From Cupriavidus phytohabitans (GTDB taxonomy: Bacteria > Pseudomonadota > Gammaproteobacteria > Burkholderiales > Burkholderiaceae): a DNA stretch of 64,000 nt. A program made the position numbers and the translations under genes. The stretch's first letter is position 1. The number at the start of each line of letters is the position of its first letter. Below the pieces are notes generated by a model. It was not told the origin of the DNA. It was given only the letters and a program-made list of their open reading frames with translations, and did no database searches. Shown one piece after another: positions 43,046-52,206 of the stretch. The stretch spans positions 1 to 64,000 of the forward strand of contig NZ_AUFE01000008.1 in the NCBI RefSeq assembly GCF_000426345.1, given 5' to 3'.

Positions 43046-43905
43046 GCGTGAATCCGATTTTCGACAGCTACGGCGCAGCGCTGCAGGCGGCGCTGCAAGC
43101 CAATGTACAGGCCGCCATCGCCGAGGATGTCGGCAGCGGAGACCTGACCGGCCTGCTGGTGCCGGCAGGCAAGCCCGCGCATGCGCGCGTGATCGTGCGC
43201 GAAGCGGCGGTGCTGTGCGGACGGCCGTGGTTCGACGCCTGCATGCGCGCGGTCGATCCGGCGCTGGAAGTGCGCTGGCTGCAGGAAGAGGGCGCCCGCA
43301 TGGCGCCGGATTCCGTGGTGTGCGAGATCACCGGCCCGGCGCGCTCGCTGCTGACCGCGGAACGTCCGTCGCTGAACTTCCTGCAACTGCTGTCCGGCGT
43401 GGCCACGGTGACGCGCCGCTATGCCGACCTGATCGCCGGCACCCGCGCGCGCGTGCTGGATACGCGCAAGACGCTGCCAGGCTTGCGCCTGGCGCAGAAG
43501 TACGCGGTGCGCGTCGGTGGCGGCGAGAACCAGCGGCTGGCGCTGTACGATGGCATCCTGATCAAGGAAAACCATATCGCCGCGGCCGGCAGCATCACCG
43601 CCGCGATGCAGGCGGCGCAGGCGCTCGATACCGATGCGCCGGTGCAGGTCGAAGTGGAGTCGCTGGCGGAACTGGAAGAGGCGCTGGCCGCGGGCGCGAA
43701 GTCGGTGCTGATCGACAACTTCACCGTGCCGATGATGCAGGACGCGGTGAAGATCAACCAGGGCAGGGCGCTGCTGGAAGTGTCGGGCGGCGTCAATGCC
43801 GAGACCATCCGCACGTTTGCCGAGACCGGCGTGGACCGCATCTCGGTGGGCGCATTGACCAAGGACGTGCGCGCGACGGATTACTCGCTGCGTATCATCG
43901 GCTGA
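43042..43905 (+). CDS. nadC: Nicotinate-nucleotide pyrophosphorylase (carboxylating)
   Basis: A 287-residue quinolinate phosphoribosyltransferase. Substrate residues lie in [28 protein letters not shown] and [10 protein letters not shown]. The end ([25 protein letters not shown]) is typical. The ATG at 43042 overlaps the nadA stop (ATGA). A terminator follows and separates it from nadB, which is on the other strand. Confidence 0.96.
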   Translation: MSVNPIFDSYGAALQAALQANVQAAIAEDVGSGDLTGLLVPAGKPAHARVIVREAAVLCGRPWFDACMRAVDPALEVRWLQEEGARMAPDSVVCEITGPARSLLTAERPSLNFLQLLSGVATVTRRYADLIAGTRARVLDTRKTLPGLRLAQKYAVRVGGGENQRLALYDGILIKENHIAAAGSITAAMQAAQALDTDAPVQVEVESLAELEEALAAGAKSVLIDNFTVPMMQDAVKINQGRALLEVSGGVNAETIRTFAETGVDRISVGALTKDVRATDYSLRIIG

Positions 43906-43925
43906 CGCATCGCCAGCGCGAAGTC

Positions 43926-43969
43926 AAAAAAAACGGGGTGGAGCCCTCTGGCTCGCACCCCGTTTTTTT
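43926..43969. terminator. Bidirectional terminator between nadC and nadB
   Basis: AAAAAAACGGGGTG and CACCCCGTTTTTTT with an inner GAGCC / GGCTC stem. A- and T-runs on both sides serve both converging genes. Confidence 0.93.
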
Positions 43970-43984
43970 ATTGCTGGACGGCGC

Positions 43985-45577
43985 TCAGCGCTTGCGGCCG
44001 GCCGAGGGCTGCATCACCGTAGGCAGTGCCTTCGGCAGCGAGTCCGGATAGTCGCGGCTGAAATGCAGCCCGCGGCTTTCATGCCGCGAGTACGCGCTGT
44101 CCACGATCAGCGAGGCCACCTCCACCAGGTTGCGCAGTTCCAGCAGGTCGCGCGTGACCCGGAAGTTGGCGTAGTACTCGGCGATTTCCTCGCGCAGCAG
44201 GCCGATGCGGTGCTGCGCGCGTTCCAGCCGCTTGCTGGTGCGCACGATGCCGACGTAGTTCCACATCATGCGGCGCAGTTCATCCCAGTTGTGGGACACC
44301 ACGACTTCCTCGTCGGCATCGGACACGCGGCTCTCGTCCCACGCCGGCAGCGTGATGTTGGGCGCGCCGGCCTTGTCCTTCGAGGCGATGTCTTCCGCCG
44401 CGGCGCGGCCGATCACCATGCATTCGAGCAGCGAATTGGAGGCCAGCCGGTTGGCGCCATGCAGGCCGGTGCAGGCAGACTCGCCCACTGCGTACAGGTT
44501 GCCGATATCGGTGCGGCCCGCGGTATCGGTGACCACGCCGCCGCAGGTGTAGTGCGCAGCCGGGACGACCGGGATCGGCTCGCGCGTGATGTCGATGCCC
44601 AGTTCCAGGCAGCGCGCGTAGATCGTCGGGAAGTGTTCTTTCAGGAAGGCTTCGGGCTGGTGGCTGATGTCCAGGTAGACGCAGTCCAGGCCGCGCTTCT
44701 TCATCTCGAAGTCGATCGCGCGCGCGACCACGTCGCGCGGTGCCAGTTCGGCGCGCTCATCGTGTTCGGGCATGAAGCGGGTGCCGTCGGGCAGCTTGAG
44801 CAGCCCGCCTTCGCCGCGCACCGCCTCGGAAATCAGGAACGATTTGGCATAGGGGTGGTACAGGCAGGTGGGGTGGAACTGGATGAACTCCATGTTCGAC
44901 ACCCGGCAGCCCGCGCGCCACGCCATCGCGATGCCGTCCCCGGTGGCGGTGTCAGGGTTGGTGGTGTACAGGTAGACCTTGCCAGCGCCGCCCGCGGCCA
45001 GCACCGTGTGCGTGGCGGTGAGGGTGTGCACCGCGCCGGTGCTGTCGTCGAGAACGTAAAGGCCATAGCACCGGTTGCCAGGCAGTCCCATCTTGCGCGA
45101 GGTGATCAGGTCGATCGCGAAATGGTCTTCCAGGATGGTGATGTTCGGATGCTGCGTGGCCTGCTGCAGCAGCGTGCTGACCACCGCGTGTCCGGTGGCA
45201 TCGGCCGCGTGGATGATGCGCCGGCGGCTGTGGCCGCCTTCGCGGGTCAGGTGGAAGCCCAGTTCGGCCTGCTCGTCGCGCGTGAACGGCACGCCGCGGT
45301 CGATCAGCCACTGGATCGCTTCGCGCCCGTGCTCCACGATAAAGCGGGTTGCCTCTTCGTCGCAGAGTCCTGCGCCGGCAACGAGTGTGTCCTGCGTGTG
45401 CTCGTCATGGCTGTCGCCGGAATCAAGCACGGCGGCGATGCCGCCCTGCGCCCAGTCGCTGGCGCCCTGCGTCATGGCGCGCTTGCTGAGGATGACAACC
45501 CGGTGGGTGTCGGCCAGTTGCAGCGCGACCGTAAGGCCGGCCAGCCCGCTGCCGACGATGGCGACGTCGAAATTCAT
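43985..45577 (-). CDS. nadB: L-aspartate oxidase
   Basis: A 530-residue FAD enzyme that makes iminoaspartate for NadA. The dinucleotide fold is at the N-terminus ([17 protein letters not shown]), and the succinate-dehydrogenase-like active site is in [16 protein letters not shown], with histidine and arginine residues in FHPTCLYHP and [24 protein letters not shown]. The chosen ATG gives the usual N-terminus. nadA-nadC and nadB face each other and complete the quinolinate branch. Confidence 0.96.
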   Translation of the reverse strand: MNFDVAIVGSGLAGLTVALQLADTHRVVILSKRAMTQGASDWAQGGIAAVLDSGDSHDEHTQDTLVAGAGLCDEEATRFIVEHGREAIQWLIDRGVPFTRDEQAELGFHLTREGGHSRRRIIHAADATGHAVVSTLLQQATQHPNITILEDHFAIDLITSRKMGLPGNRCYGLYVLDDSTGAVHTLTATHTVLAAGGAGKVYLYTTNPDTATGDGIAMAWRAGCRVSNMEFIQFHPTCLYHPYAKSFLISEAVRGEGGLLKLPDGTRFMPEHDERAELAPRDVVARAIDFEMKKRGLDCVYLDISHQPEAFLKEHFPTIYARCLELGIDITREPIPVVPAAHYTCGGVVTDTAGRTDIGNLYAVGESACTGLHGANRLASNSLLECMVIGRAAAEDIASKDKAGAPNITLPAWDESRVSDADEEVVVSHNWDELRRMMWNYVGIVRTSKRLERAQHRIGLLREEIAEYYANFRVTRDLLELRNLVEVASLIVDSAYSRHESRGLHFSRDYPDSLPKALPTVMQPSAGRKR

Positions 45578-45796
45578 GGTGCGGAGAGAGCGCCGGAAGG
45601 CGCCGGGCGGATGGGGGAAACGGGAAAGTCTACACCGTGCGCGGCATGCCGTGCAGCGGTGAACCGGCCCGACTGGGCGGTGATCGCGCCGGAAAGTTGC
45701 CGTGTGCTTGCTGGTGTGCCGAACGGCGCGCTTCTTGCGGCCTGCGGGGACCAACGTCGCGCCTGCGCCGTCGCGCGGGAAACGAGCGGGCAACAA

Positions 45797-45822
45797 AAAG
45801 CCCCGCAACATGGCGGGGCTTT
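45797..45822 (-). terminator. Terminator after rpmB-rpmG
   Basis: On the minus strand AAAGCCCCGC pairs with GCGGGGCTTT and TTGTTG follows. It lies just past the rpmG stop. Confidence 0.85.
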
Positions 45823-45842
45823 CTGGCGGGATACCGGATCAA

Positions 45843-46013
45843 TTACTTGATCTTGGTTTCCTTGTAAGCGACGTGCTTGCGAGCGACGGGATCGAACTTC
45901 ATGATCTCCATCTTTTCCGGCATCGTGCGCTTGTTCTTGGTGGTGGTGTAGAAGTGACCGGTACCTGCGGTCGATTCCAGCTTGATCTTGTCGCGGCCGC
46001 CCTTGCTTGCCAT
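45843..46013 (-). CDS. rpmG: 50S ribosomal protein L33
   Basis: A 56-residue protein of the large subunit: [19 protein letters not shown], then [10 protein letters not shown], and the end [13 protein letters not shown]. It has no zinc-binding cysteine pairs, so it is the zinc-independent form. It follows rpmB by 13 bases in the same operon. Confidence 0.97.
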   Translation of the reverse strand: MASKGGRDKIKLESTAGTGHFYTTTKNKRTMPEKMEIMKFDPVARKHVAYKETKIK

Positions 46014-46026
46014 GATGTGCTCCTAA

Positions 46027-46260
46027 TTAGACTTCGCCACGTGCGCGCAGATCGGCGAGCACGGAGTCGATGCCTTTCTTGTCGATCAGGCGCAGGCCGG
46101 CGTTCGAGACGCGCAGGCTCACCCAGCGGTTTTCGGATTCAACGAAGAAACGACGATTCTGCAGGTTGGGCAGAAAACGGCGCTTGGTCTTGTTGTTTGC
46201 GTGGGAAACGTTGTTGCCGACCATCGGCGCTTTCCCGGTCACTTGACAGACGCGTGCCAT
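46027..46260 (-). CDS. rpmB: 50S ribosomal protein L28
   Basis: A 77-residue protein of the large subunit ([29 protein letters not shown]...). It has only one cysteine in the N-terminal part, so it is the zinc-free form. It is the first gene of the rpmB-rpmG operon and has a good promoter upstream. Confidence 0.97.
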   Translation of the reverse strand: MARVCQVTGKAPMVGNNVSHANNKTKRRFLPNLQNRRFFVESENRWVSLRVSNAGLRLIDKKGIDSVLADLRARGEV

Positions 46261-46359
46261 GAAGCACTCCTAAATCTTATTCGTGGACAATGTTCGCAAC
46301 AGATCAACAAAAGGCGCGCGGGCCCGGACTGCAGCGGATGGGACTTCAATGAAACGTAA

Positions 46360-46389
46360 ATTATAGACCGGAATCCGCCGGTGAATCAA
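46360..46389 (-). promoter_or_regulatory. Promoter of rpmB-rpmG
   Basis: On the minus strand TTGATT (46389-46384), an 18-base spacer and a perfect TATAAT (46365-46360), about 100 bases before the rpmB start. Confidence 0.75.
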
Positions 46390-46449
46390 TGCCTTCCCTG
46401 CGTTGACGGAATCGGGTGTTGTGTCTCGTCCGGCACTGTGCTGCAGACG

Positions 46450-47136
46450 TCACAGCCCAGGCAGGCATTCGCAACCGTCGGCCAGCGAACGGATTTCCTG
46501 GCCCGCCACGATGAAATGGTCGAGCAGATGCACGTCGATGAGTTCGAGCGTTCGTGCCAGCTCGCGGGTCAGGTGGACGTCGCTTTGGCTCGGCGCGGTC
46601 GTGCCGGAGGGATGGTTGTGCGCCACGATCACGCCGGCCGCATTATGCACCAGTGCCTGGCGCGCGACCTCGCGCGGATAGACGGCAGTGCGCGTCAGGG
46701 TGCCCCGGAACAGTTCCTCGCTGGCAATCATGCGGTTGCGCGGATCGAGGAACAGGCACAGGAATACTTCATGCGGCAGCGATGCCAGCGTCAGGCGCAG
46801 GTAGCTGTGCACCGCCGCGCGCGAGTCGAAACCGGTCGGCAGCCGCAGCGATTCAGCCAGCGCGCGCCGCGCCAGTTCGGGAATCGCCTGCAATTGTGCG
46901 TACTTGGCCGCGCCCATGCCCTTGATGCCCGTCAGCGCACCGGGTTCGGACGCGAACAAGGCGGTCAGCGAGCCAAAGCGGTGCATCAGCTCGCGGGCGA
47001 GGTCGACGGCACTTTTGCCGGCCGCGCCGACGCGCAGGAAGACAGCCAGCAGTTCGGCGTCGGACAGGGCGGCGGCGCCGCATTCCAGCAGTTTCTCGCG
47101 CGGCCGCTCGCAGGCGGGCCAGTTGGCAATGGTCAT
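46450..47136 (-). CDS. radC: RadC-family JAB-domain protein
   Basis: A 228-residue protein. The N-terminal half has a helix-hairpin-helix ([18 protein letters not shown]), and the C-terminal half is a JAB/MPN metal domain with [13 protein letters not shown] and the metal motif [18 protein letters not shown]. Once linked to DNA repair, its role is unsettled. The start is the ATG at 47136; its upstream region also holds the intron insertion. Confidence 0.92.
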   Translation of the reverse strand: MTIANWPACERPREKLLECGAAALSDAELLAVFLRVGAAGKSAVDLARELMHRFGSLTALFASEPGALTGIKGMGAAKYAQLQAIPELARRALAESLRLPTGFDSRAAVHSYLRLTLASLPHEVFLCLFLDPRNRMIASEELFRGTLTRTAVYPREVARQALVHNAAGVIVAHNHPSGTTAPSQSDVHLTRELARTLELIDVHLLDHFIVAGQEIRSLADGCECLPGL

Positions 47137-47216
47137 GGGCGGTCGGGGTTGGACCGCCGCCCCGAGAGCTAGAAGGGGTATACGGCTCCGGCGCGGCGGG
47201 CGATGGGCCAGTCGAA

Positions 47217-47222
47217 TACAAT
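47217..47222 (+). promoter_or_regulatory. Probable -10 box of fkpB-ispH, now before the intron
   Basis: TACAAT in the radC-fkpB divergent gap, with no clear -35 box. A start seven or so bases on would fall at about 47229, only a few bases before the intron begins at 47234, so most of the fkpB 5' leader is now intron. Confidence 0.4.
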
Positions 47223-48313
47223 ACGGGTTGTTCGTGCGACACGCACACTCGTGTCCGTCCGCGTCACGTTAGACGCATCGACCCTGGGAGAGTACTCCCA
47301 CATGCTAGTGAAACGAAGCCCACCATAGCTTACGACGCTAGCGCCTGCTCACTTTTCAGAGTTTTCTGAGAAGCGTTGCTTGCAGTACTGGCTTACCAGC
47401 CAGTGCCCGCCCAAAGGCGCGAACCACGCCCTCGGGCGTGGCGTTGTCCACTCTCTAAGAGGGGGCAATGGCTTTACATGCCGAAGTCAGGCATCAAGTT
47501 TGAACGTGGCCACGTTGGCCACCAAACGCCAAGTGGGCGAATGTCTTTTGCCCACAAGGCGGAGCATTTGCATTTCCGGTCCAGTTGGACCGGCAGGTAG
47601 GGTTCAGGCGGAGCGAAAGCTCTGCACGCTATGGTTCGGTCAGACACGTCCGCGAGGGCGCTTTGATAGAGAACCTGCTATGCGACTAGCAGTAGCCTAG
47701 GGAGACATGCGTCACTGGTAACGGTGGGGTGTGAAGCTCTCCTGACAATGTAGCCCCCGTAAGGGTGCCAGAGGACCGTGAGGTCTTCCGGTAGAGACTC
47801 CAAGCAGCCATGGGGTCGAGGAGCTAGGCTGACTGGTATGGGTAACGGAAGTGAACTGCTGATAAACGTCGTGAGTATTGCGGTGCCAAAGCTGCTGACA
47901 GGCACTAACCAAAACGGTATTTGGTCGGTTGCTCCGCTGGACATTCGGAGCACGTCGTCACTAGACCATCGGCGAAGAGGCAGACCCTAACCCGGTCTTG
48001 TAGCGTGCAGGGAACGTGGTAAGCCCGTATGGCTGCCAGGGTGCAGTGTGGCCCAGGCAGGCGGACCGTAAGGAACGCTGTTGGCTGTGCGGGTATGGGA
48101 GGTTGGAGAAAGCGAACGCCGGGTTGTAATGATCCGGATAGGGGTTGAAACATCACCTCACGCGAAAGCGGGCAGACTTCCAACTGGTCTTTCGTCGCAG
48201 GACGACTGGCTAACCCGCTTGAAACCGAAATTTCTTCCCCTGAGGGGCAATATGCCCCTCAGGGGCATGTTGTCTCCGCGTTTTGGGGGAAGACCTCAAG
48301 ATAGGAGAGCAGC

Positions 48314-50017
48314 ATGGAAGCATTTATCCGTGAGGATGAATCTGCGCTCTCCGGCGCACCGCAACGCTGGGATGCCATCAATTGGCGCCAAGTGGAACGG
48401 AACGTCCGGGCAATGCAGATTCGAATTGCGAAGGCAACACAGGAAGGGGACTGGCGCAGGGTGAAAGCCTTGCAACGGTCGCTGACCCGCTCGTTTTCCG
48501 CCAAGGCATCGGCGGTAAAGCGAGTGACGGAGAACCAAGGTAAGCGAACGGCAGGCGTCGATCGCGAACTGTGGGACTCGCCTGAAGTCCGGTGGGAAGC
48601 CATCGGACGGTTGAAGCGCCGAGGGTACAGGCCATTGCCATTGCGGCGGGTCTTTATTCCTAAGGCCAACGGGAAGGAGCGCCCACTAGGCATTCCGACC
48701 ATGTTGGATCGAGCCATGCAGGCCTTGCACCTGCTGGCGCTGGAGCCGGTGTCCGAAGGGACGAGCGATCCGAATTCTTATGGGTTCCGGATCAATCGTT
48801 CCACGGCGGATGCCATGTCACAGCTGTTCGTCAACCTGTCCAGAGGGCACTCAGCCCAATGGATTCTGGAGGCGGATATCAAAGGTTGCTTTGACCATAT
48901 CAGTCACGACTGGCTGGAGCGCAATGTCCCGATGGACCGAGCCATCCTCCGCAAGTGGCTGAAGGCTGGCGTGATATTTCAGGGCCAGTTTCAGGCGACC
49001 GAAGCCGGAACACCGCAGGGAGGCATCATCTCCCCGACTCTGGCAAACGTGGCGCTGAACGGGTTGGAACGACAACTGGTTGCTTCCTTCGAGAAGAAAC
49101 TGGGGGTCGCCAAAACGCGGAAGCTGAAGGTGAATGTTGTGCGCTATGCGGACGACTTCGTGATCACGGGCACTACGCCTGAGATCCTGCAAAACGAGGT
49201 CAAGCCGTGGGTGGAGCAGTTCCTGGCGGTACGAGGGCTGACGCTATCAACGGAGAAAACGCGGATCGTCAACGTAGCCGACGGCTTTGACTTTCTAGGG
49301 TGGAACTTCCGGAAGTACTCCGGAACGCTGCTCATCAAGCCGAGCAGGAAGAACGTGCAGACGTTCTACCGCAAGGTGAAGGGGGTCATCAGTGCCAACA
49401 AGACGGTGAAGCAGTCAGAGCTGATTCGACTGCTGAACCCGATGCTACGGGGTTGGGCGCAGTACCACCGCGCCGTAGTGGCGAAGGCGGCTTTCAACCG
49501 TTTGGGGCACGACATATTTCGTGTCCTATGGCGGTGGGCCAAGCGGCGACATCCAGGCAAGAAGGCGGATTGGGTGCGGAAGAAGTACTTCGGCTCAGTC
49601 GGTCAGCGCAGTTGGGTGTTTGGCACCACAGTAGTGAAAGATGTCGATAGTGAGGTATGGGTTGAGTTGTACTCGCTCGCGAGCACGCCCATCCAAAGGC
49701 ACAAGAAGGTCAGAGGGGATTACAACCCTTTTGATCCGGCGCAGGAGGTGTATGGTGAAACATTGCGACAGGAGCGGCTGCTTGACAGCATGGCGCACCG
49801 AAAGCAGTGGATCAAGCTGTACATGTCCCAGCGGGGCTTGTGTGCTCTGTGTCAGTGCAAGATGACCAAGGACACTGGGTGGCATGACCACCACATCGAG
49901 TACCGCGTACGCGGTGGCTCTGATGGTCTGAGGAACCGCGTGCTGCTGCATCCGAACTGTCATGTCCAAGTGCATAACCACGGGCTTTCTGTTGTAAAGC
50001 CGGTGCCATCGATTTGA
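48314..50017 (+). CDS. Group II intron-encoded reverse transcriptase/maturase with HNH endonuclease
   Basis: A 567-residue multifunctional protein. Reverse-transcriptase motifs include RRVFIPKANGKERPLGIPTMLDRAMQ, AQWILEADIKGCFDHISH, EAGTPQGGIISPTLAN and the catalytic YADD in VVRYADDFVI. The maturase X region is about 340-460 (WAQYHRAVVAKAAFNRLGH). The C-terminal HNH reads CALCQCKM, then DHHIEYRVRGG and LLHPNCH. The start has AGGAGAGCAGC upstream. It supports splicing and DNA-targeted retrohoming of the intron around it. It appears intact. Confidence 0.95.
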   Translation: MEAFIREDESALSGAPQRWDAINWRQVERNVRAMQIRIAKATQEGDWRRVKALQRSLTRSFSAKASAVKRVTENQGKRTAGVDRELWDSPEVRWEAIGRLKRRGYRPLPLRRVFIPKANGKERPLGIPTMLDRAMQALHLLALEPVSEGTSDPNSYGFRINRSTADAMSQLFVNLSRGHSAQWILEADIKGCFDHISHDWLERNVPMDRAILRKWLKAGVIFQGQFQATEAGTPQGGIISPTLANVALNGLERQLVASFEKKLGVAKTRKLKVNVVRYADDFVITGTTPEILQNEVKPWVEQFLAVRGLTLSTEKTRIVNVADGFDFLGWNFRKYSGTLLIKPSRKNVQTFYRKVKGVISANKTVKQSELIRLLNPMLRGWAQYHRAVVAKAAFNRLGHDIFRVLWRWAKRRHPGKKADWVRKKYFGSVGQRSWVFGTTVVKDVDSEVWVELYSLASTPIQRHKKVRGDYNPFDPAQEVYGETLRQERLLDSMAHRKQWIKLYMSQRGLCALCQCKMTKDTGWHDHHIEYRVRGGSDGLRNRVLLHPNCHVQVHNHGLSVVKPVPSI

Positions 50018-50036
50018 TGGTATTTTGTGAAGGCTT

Positions 50037-50070
50037 GAGCCGTATGCGGGGAAACCCGCACGTACGGTTC
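50037..50070 (+). ncRNA. Group II intron domain V
   Basis: A 34-base hairpin beginning GAGCCGTATGC, with a GAAA tetraloop, a two-base CG bulge before TACGGTTC and the catalytic AGC triad at the base. Confidence 0.9.
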
Positions 50071-50126
50071 TTAGGGGGGAGTGGGCCAGCAATGGCCTGC
50101 TCCTACCCTCCCTCGGTTGATCACCC

Positions 50127-50615
50127 ATGAATTTGCAAACTTTCGCGTCGGAAGCCGACGGCGGCACGGCTGGCCGCAAGACTGTCCTGGCCGACTCTTT
50201 CCTGACCCTGCACTACAGCATCTCGCTGGAGAATGGCACCGAGGTCGTCAGCACCTTCGACGACAAGCCCGCCACGCTGCTGCTCGGCCAGGGCCAGCTC
50301 GCGCCCACTCTGGAGCAGGCGCTGCTGGGCATGCCGGAAGGCGAGCGCATGACTTACCGGCTCGCGCCGGAGCACGCGTTCGGGCCACGCAATCCCGAAT
50401 TACTGCAATGGGTGTCGCTGGCAACGCTGCGTGAGAACAGCTCGTTCGAGGAAGACTACAACCCGGGCGACCTGGTCGAGTTCAACGCCCCCGGCGGCGG
50501 CAAGTACGCGGGCGTGCTGAAGGAAATCGGCGAGACCGCGGCGCTGTTCGACTTCAATCATCCGCTGGCCGGACAGACGATCCTGTTCGACGTGCAGCTG
50601 ATCGGCATCCTCTGA
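50127..50615 (+). CDS. fkpB: FKBP-type peptidyl-prolyl isomerase, SlpA/FkpB type
   Basis: A 162-residue cytoplasmic SlyD-like FKBP. Recognised from [59 protein letters not shown], which holds the FKBP active site and the start of the inserted flap, then [20 protein letters not shown]. It probably helps fold or hold new proteins. It precedes ispH by 38 bases, a conserved pair. A group II intron ends about 15 bases before the start, where I see no strong ribosome-binding site. Confidence 0.9.
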   Translation: MNLQTFASEADGGTAGRKTVLADSFLTLHYSISLENGTEVVSTFDDKPATLLLGQGQLAPTLEQALLGMPEGERMTYRLAPEHAFGPRNPELLQWVSLATLRENSSFEEDYNPGDLVEFNAPGGGKYAGVLKEIGETAALFDFNHPLAGQTILFDVQLIGIL

Positions 50616-50652
50616 TTGCGCCAACGTGCCGACTCCTGTCCAGATACGCAGC

Positions 50653-51618
50653 ATGCCTGACATGACCACCGCACCCGACGCCGAAATCCTGATGGCCCAG
50701 CCGCGCGGCTTCTGCGCCGGCGTGGATCGCGCCATCGAGATCGTCGAGCGCGCGCTCGCGCGCTTCGGCGCGCCGATCTACGTGCGCCATGAAATCGTAC
50801 ACAACGCCTACGTGGTGGCCGACCTGCGCAGCAAGGGCGCGGTGTTCGTGCGTGAGCTGGACGAGGTGCCTGCCGGCGCCACCGTCATCTTCAGTGCGCA
50901 TGGCGTGTCGCGCGAAGTGCGCGAGGACGCCGCCGCGCGCGGCCTGCACGTATTCGACGCAACCTGCCCGCTGGTGACCAAGGTGCATGTCGAAGTCGGC
51001 AAGATGCGCGCGGAGGGTTGCGAGATCGTGATGATCGGCCATCGCGGCCACCCCGAGGTCGAAGGCACCATGGGCCAGGCCAACGGCGGCATGGTGCTGG
51101 TCGAGACGGTCGACGACGTCGCCACGCTGCAGATCGCGGACCCGGAGCGGCTTGCCTACGTGACCCAGACCACGCTGTCGGTGGATGAGACCCGCGAAAT
51201 CGTCGCCGCGCTGAAGGCGCGCTATCCGCAGATCCGCGAACCGAAGAAGCAGGATATCTGCTATGCCACGCAGAACCGCCAGGACGCTGTCAAGTTCATG
51301 GCGCCGCAGGTCGAGGTGGTGATCGTGGTCGGCAGCCCCAACAGTTCCAATTCCAACCGCCTGCGCGAACTGGCGCAGCGCCTGGGCGTGCCGGCCTACA
51401 TGGTCGATGCGCCGGAGCAGGTGCGCCCGGAATGGATCGCCGGCAAGCGCCGTATCGGGCTGACCGCCGGGGCCTCGGCGCCAGAGGCGCTGGCGCAGTC
51501 GATCGTAGACCGCCTGCGCGCGCTCGGTGCACGCCAGGTGCGGGGGCTGGAGGGCATCGAGGAAAACATGGCGTTTCCCCTGCCGCGGGGGTTGATGCCA
51601 ACCAGCGTCGCCGCCTGA
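50653..51618 (+). CDS. ispH: 4-hydroxy-3-methylbut-2-enyl diphosphate reductase
   Basis: A 321-residue 4Fe-4S enzyme, the last step of the MEP isoprenoid pathway. Cluster cysteines lie in [23 protein letters not shown] and [12 protein letters not shown], with the catalytic glutamate in VEGTMGQ. The start is uncertain: GTG 50626, ATG 50653 and ATG 50662 are in frame. Because ispH is normally essential, transcription across the intron upstream must suffice, or a promoter within the intron must drive it. Confidence 0.95.
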   Translation: MPDMTTAPDAEILMAQPRGFCAGVDRAIEIVERALARFGAPIYVRHEIVHNAYVVADLRSKGAVFVRELDEVPAGATVIFSAHGVSREVREDAAARGLHVFDATCPLVTKVHVEVGKMRAEGCEIVMIGHRGHPEVEGTMGQANGGMVLVETVDDVATLQIADPERLAYVTQTTLSVDETREIVAALKARYPQIREPKKQDICYATQNRQDAVKFMAPQVEVVIVVGSPNSSNSNRLRELAQRLGVPAYMVDAPEQVRPEWIAGKRRIGLTAGASAPEALAQSIVDRLRALGARQVRGLEGIEENMAFPLPRGLMPTSVAA

Positions 51619-51660
51619 GCGACCGCGGGCCGGGCCCGCACCGCACTGGTTCATGACAAG

Positions 51661-51689
51661 AGCGCCGCGCAATGCGGCGCTTTTTTTTT
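51661..51689 (+). terminator. Terminator after ispH
   Basis: AGCGCCGC / GCGGCGCT with loop GCAAT, followed by a nine-base T-run. Confidence 0.93.
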
Positions 51690-51796
51690 CGCGCATGCCC
51701 GCGCGGTGACGATTTGCCGGCTTATGACGCGCAATGCACATTATCAGTGCAATGCCATGGATGCATGAATGACTGCGTGCCTGGCGAATCCGACAA

Positions 51797-51833
51797 AATA
51801 GGGGTAATCCCCGTAACTGGGGTTTTCCCTATT
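51797..51833. promoter_or_regulatory. Nested dyad with G4/C4 arms
   Basis: Outer arms AATAGGG and CCCTATT enclose CCCC-GTAACT-GGGG; the left part also reads GGGGTAATCCCC. Confidence 0.4.
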
Positions 51834-52002
51834 ATGGTGCGGCGCTACATTCTGCACATTAGAGATCGGTGCCTCGCATTTGAAATGAAATGCCTAATTA
51901 ATTAAGACCTATTATAGGTGGCGCACCGCGCGCCTGGTCCTGCCGCCGGGGCGGCGCAGGCACGATTCTTGTAAGTATGTGCCGCAGTCCCGCCATGTGA
52001 GC

Positions 52003-52038
52003 GGGAATTGCCCCAATCTGTGCATTGGGGAAATTCCC
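52003..52038. promoter_or_regulatory. Strong hairpin upstream of the liv promoter
   Basis: GGGAATT and CCCCAAT pair with ATTGGGG and AATTCCC, 14 pairs with one G/A mismatch and loop CTGTGC. No T-run follows, so it is not a plain terminator. Confidence 0.5.
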
Positions 52039-52082
52039 TAGCTCATTTGAAGGGTAAATCGGTCGAGTTGTTGCGTCGCGTA

Positions 52083-52131
52083 TTGCATCTGCAAAGAAAG
52101 GGGATACAATGCGCGCGTTTCAAATTGAAAC
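52083..52131 (+). promoter_or_regulatory. Promoter and operator-like palindrome of the liv operon
   Basis: TTGCAT (52083-52088), 16-base spacer and TACAAT (52105-52110). A start is expected near 52117, exactly where the palindrome GTTTCAA-A-TTGAAAC (52117-52131) begins. This is a usual place for a repressor site. The binder is not known. Confidence 0.6.
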
Positions 52132-52206
52132 TAAACAAAGGCGGTCCAGGGAAACGTCCGGGAGGCGTTGCAAATCCCTGTTTTTGTGAATCCTAGGAGA
52201 TCACTC

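Larger units (their letters stand above)
47234..50112 (+). mobile_element. Complete group II intron with HNH-containing maturase
   Basis: The 5' end is GTGCGAC at 47234-47240, a standard group II start. About 1.07 kb of structured RNA (domains I to IV) precedes the maturase gene at 48314. Domain V is at 50037-50070, exactly 34 bases, with the AGC triad and a GAAA tetraloop (GGGGAAACCC). Domain VI follows, with a bulged A at about 50105. The 3' boundary near 50112 is approximate, because no AY end is evident. It lies between radC and fkpB, both divergent, in the sense orientation of fkpB. No target-site duplication is expected. Confidence 0.9.
51690..52082. other. Dyad-rich region upstream of the liv genes
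   Basis: No gene is seen in 51690-52082. It holds four dyads: AATAGGG/CCCTATT at 51797-51833, GCATTT/AAATGC at 51876-51893, CCTATTATAGG at 51908-51918 and the strong hairpin at 52003-52038. They may be operator sites or belong to a small RNA. Confidence 0.5.

Noticed and set aside
47300..48300. Small open frames within the 5' part of the group II intron
   Set aside because: This stretch is structured intron RNA (domains I-IV); frames overlap in many phases with no ribosome-binding site.
52003..52038. Rho-independent terminator upstream of liv
   Set aside because: The hairpin is strong but not followed by a T-run, and no gene ends just before it; kept as a regulatory structure instead.
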